A stretch of DNA of 64,000 nt, taken from Erythrobasidium yunnanense. Taxonomy: Eukaryota > Basidiomycota > Cystobasidiomycetes > Erythrobasidiales > Erythrobasidiaceae. Below, piece after piece: positions 60,879-64,000 of the stretch. The stretch covers positions 744,001 through 808,000 of the forward strand of contig BCJC01000009.1 in assembly GCA_001600175.1 (NCBI GenBank). The letters are read 5' to 3'. Within the stretch, counting starts at the first letter, position 1, and each line of letters opens with the position of its first letter. The position numbers and the translations under genes are program-made. The notes under the pieces are model-generated. The model had not been told where the DNA came from and did not search any database. It was given only the letters and a program-made list of their open reading frames with translations.

Positions 60879-63800
60879 ATGGAGTCGCAGCAGGAGCAAG
60901 GGCAAGGGGAGGAGCTGCGCGTAGAAAGGTCGGAAATGGCAGAGGAAATGACACCGAAAGTCGAGCAGCCAAAAGACAGCAACGACAATCACGACGACAA
61001 CAACGACGAAATCCTGCTCTTAGATCAGCCAGAGAAAGAGCCGCAGCAACTCGTCGAAAGCTCAAGCTGGACGCAGAGCGATACAAACGACATCACAACT
61101 TTGCATCAGAACAAGAACAGCAAACACGAGAGTGTGATATCTATCCCTGCTTCCTTCAAGACGGCGTATGAAGGCCACTCATCCTCAAACAATTATAGAG
61201 CCAGCAGCATAGCCTCATCTTCGACAGGGAACGGCGGAACTACTGCTACTACAACTGTAGCTGGAGGTACAGCTGCCAACAAACGCGATACCGTAGCTTC
61301 TGCCCTGTCCATGGCCAGGATAAACGAGACGGACGAACCTGCTAGCGGGCCCAGCTCGACGCGACCTCATTCCGCTGGACCGGACGCAGCAATCACACAG
61401 AGCAGCAACATCCATGATCAGCTGTATAATGAGGATAAACATGAAGCGGTAGCGATGTCTCTGGGTGAGCAGACCGGCTGTATGCTACTAGTCGCGCAGC
61501 ACTGACTGTCTGATCACAACTCCGCTTCCTACAGCTACAACTTCGAGCAAGGACGACGTCAGAAATACTCAAGATGTACAATCTGCGACTGTGAACGGCC
61601 AGCAAGGTCGCGCGACTAGCCTAGCTACCGAAGAGCCGGCGACGGCCACGACCAATGCGCCCTGGCCATCCGGCCCATCAGCGTCAGCTAGCAGTCCATC
61701 AGGCTCTCGAAGAAGCAGCAAGGTACACCCTACATCTTCATCGTCCTCATCATCCAAGAAGCAGGCGGCCAGCGGGTCTTCACCCCGGCTAGTCTCGTCA
61801 AGCTCGCTACCTTTGTTAGACCAGTCGCAAGCAGACAAGGAATATTCGCAGACGAGAATGTCGGCGTCTCCTGTTTCTCTGCGGTTGGACTCGCCTGCTC
61901 TAGCATTTCGAAGTGATGCTTCGGCCTCGGTGGCTCAGAATGCTCTGCGAGATTCACCTGATATTGAAGGTGAAGTATACCCTTCTCCTGTATCTGGAGG
62001 AAGGTCACAAGTGAAGGAGCGTTCTAGCCCACGTACAAGCCAGACTTCAAGCAAGTCGAAGCAGCCGAGAGGGTCTCCTAAACATTCAGAGGGCGCAATC
62101 AGACAGTCTTCGAGAGGTTCATATTCCTCATTGAATCCGGTTGGCCAACAGAGGCAGAACCCTGAAGACCTGAATGCGCTTCCGCCCGGCGCAGCTACCT
62201 TCTCTACATCTCCGCTCCTGTCTCATCAGAATACGCAGCAGCAGCAGCAATATCCGACCGTGCAAGCCTCTTCGACACGAGCTCCGTATGATGCTGGCCC
62301 GAACAACTACAACCGCAACTCGGCGCCCCTATTATCGACACCAGACAATGGCGTTTATTCTGCTGGAGAGCAACTCAGCTATACGAGCAGTCCAATCCAG
62401 TACTTCGACACAGGATTCGGATCAAGTTCGCCCTATCCCCCTATCGCCTCTTCCTCCTCAAATGCCTTCTCGCCGCAACTTCCTCCTCAACAGCAACAAC
62501 GATATAGCATGCCCGCTGCGCATCCTTCTCCATCTTCTTTCTACTCTCCTCCACAAGCGACGTTCGCGTCTTCTTCATCTATACAAAGTAATAGTATCGC
62601 TACACCGAGCGTGCGGCCCAAATCGACAATAGCTTATGGTGCCGGTCCAGGCAAGCAAGGTAAAAGCTTACCTGAGATGCGTCCATCAGCACTGGAAGCG
62701 CGCCCTTCAGCTTCTGCGCCCTTCCCACCTTCCGACAGCCCGCCGCGCGGGTCGTCTTCTTCCGCTTATAAGAAGAAACTGGCTGAAGGTAACGCAGCAG
62801 GAATAGGCGCAACGGGACGAGAGGGGCAAGTCTTGAATCTAGCGAAATTGGCAGCACCAGCTACTACGCAGCAGCGGGAAAGACCAGACGTATCTCGTCC
62901 TCTGGGCCAGGAAATATGCCTCGAGTGCTTGATGAGAGACAGGGATATGGCGGATATAGAAGTTACAGGCCCTGGAATATGGTCTCGAGCTTCGGATATA
63001 GACTTCGAGGAAGCTGTTAGAGCAGAGGAGATTGCGATTCAACAAGCTACGGCGGCTGTACATGCTTGGCATGCACAAGCGGGAGGAGGTACTACAAGCA
63101 GCAACGAAGATGTTCTCACTACATTTCATAATGCAGGAAGCACAAGCGTTCTCAATGGCATAAATGGCAATTCCAGCACAGATGAAAACTACTTCGTCCC
63201 AGGCTCGATTGGCTCGAATGGACAGCCGAGATATATGAAGAGCCCAAGTAGGGAGTCGAGCCTCCATAGCGATAATTATACGCCGAACCAGAATAGAAGC
63301 GGGAATAGACCACCGGTAGTCCCCAAGCGCAGAATAGGCGGAGGGAACCCTCTGACTTCGGGAAGCTTGAAGTTATGGACGAATATGGTACGTCATTGCA
63401 GATACCTTCTCTGCGCATTCCTGACGCGGTTGCATTCGCTAGAACCCTTCTTCCTCAAGTCACCGCTATCGAGTCCTTCAGGAGTTTGTTTCGCAGCAAA
63501 TACACTACCTAGCTATCGAGCGTCAGGCAGCAGAACAATCCGCTTTCGATCGCGAGCGGATAGATCAAGCCATCCGAGACTCTCCCATGAGCAACAGCTT
63601 CGACTCAGACAGTAACGTCCGTTCTCCGTCAGATGGTCGTGGTCGATCGAGCAGCAGGCAGAAGATTCGTACGTCACAGATGCTACCGAACGGTATGCGC
63701 GTAGAGACTATCGATGTAGCCAAGGATGAGAAGGAAGCGAAAGCGCGAGCGAAAGCTGCAGCTAGGCGAAGGCGCTTCTCTTCCAGCTCGAGATCACCTA

Positions 63801-64000
63801 TAGACCAGAAATCGCAGGCTGGATCATACTTTGCTGGCGTTACGCAGGATCCAATGTCAGCGGAAAGCTTACCATGGCTGCAAGATCAGAGACGGCGGTT
63901 CTCTTCGCCATTACTTTCAAACAAGCATCGCAATCTGTCTTCAGATCAACTCTCGACTGCCCGAGCGAGACCATCGCAAGACCCGAATGGTGATCTACGC
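60879..64000 (+). CDS. large low-complexity protein with a conserved Cys-containing island (cut by right edge)
   Basis: Exons 60879-61464, 61535-63387 and 63443 to the window end are in phase and still open at 64000, giving about 1000 residues so far. Most is disordered: acidic N-terminus, Ser/Thr/Ala runs, polyGln (QNTQQQQQYPT) and Ser/Pro/Tyr repeats. One segment stands out (about 62905-63065): EICLECLMRDRDMADIEVTG, PGIWSRASDIDFEEAVRAEE. This CxxC-MRDRDM-DV-GPG-W pattern is, as far as I recall, shared by uncharacterised fungal proteins that also have long disordered flanks. After the third exon starts, a helical part follows (HRYRVLQEFVSQQIHYLAIE) and a basic stretch (ARAKAAARRRRFSSSS). No function is known to me. 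The ATG could instead be one of the downstream in-frame Met codons. Confidence 0.7.

Overview
The window comes from a fungal nuclear genome and almost certainly a basidiomycete. The evidence is protein-coding genes broken by many short (about 45-90 nt) GT-AG introns, fungal families (Zn2Cys6 regulator, HDA1-type deacetylase with Arb2 tail, PAN2, Bos1, CYSTM, CPL1-like secreted protein, Dal5-type permeases), and dense packing on both strands. Which basidiomycete lineage it is cannot be decided from the sequence alone. I see no transposon, virus-derived element, CRISPR array, rRNA or convincing tRNA.

Layout. 1-4.3 kb (minus): N-terminal part of a CLASP/Stu1 gene cut by the left edge, EAF6, a CYSTM micro-protein and an unrecognised gene. 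5.6-6.7 kb (plus): RPL10/uL16 with two micro-exons. 7.6-11.8 kb (plus): a Zn2Cys6 regulator followed by a dienelactone-hydrolase-family gene. 12.2-14.7 kb (minus): RPB3 and a secreted CPL1-like protein. 16.0-18.5 kb (plus): an OM14-like mitochondrial membrane protein and a SIMPL-domain protein. 18.9-19.4 kb (minus): an 81-residue Cys/His-rich protein pieced together here from four small exons. 20.1-26.2 kb: two tandem ACS-family permeases (minus) facing a short-chain dehydrogenase (plus). 26.3-28.6 kb (minus): a small unknown gene and an RNPS1-like SR protein. 29.5-31.1 kb (plus): a G-protein alpha subunit. 31.6-39.3 kb: PAN2 (minus) and HDA1 (plus) share a roughly 140 bp start-to-start region. 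39.4-46.6 kb (minus): a SEC7-domain protein with altered catalytic residues and a Ser-rich unknown. 46.6-48.5 kb: the largest gene-poor gap. 48.5-56.3 kb (minus): BOS1, an unknown basic protein and PRP16. 56.4-57.4 kb (plus): HSC20/Jac1. 57.6-60.9 kb (minus): a tandem pair of DUF1917 genes. 60.9-64.0 kb (plus): a large low-complexity protein cut by the right edge.

Most genes are housekeeping functions: ribosome, Pol II, splicing, deadenylation, chromatin, ER-Golgi SNARE, Fe-S cluster assembly and G-protein signalling. The parts most likely to be adaptive are the regulator + hydrolase pair, the CPL1-like secreted protein, and the duplicated permeases beside an oxidoreductase. Exon models were assembled by eye from reading frame, splice-site consensus and family similarity. 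Models described as in frame had their exon lengths summed.
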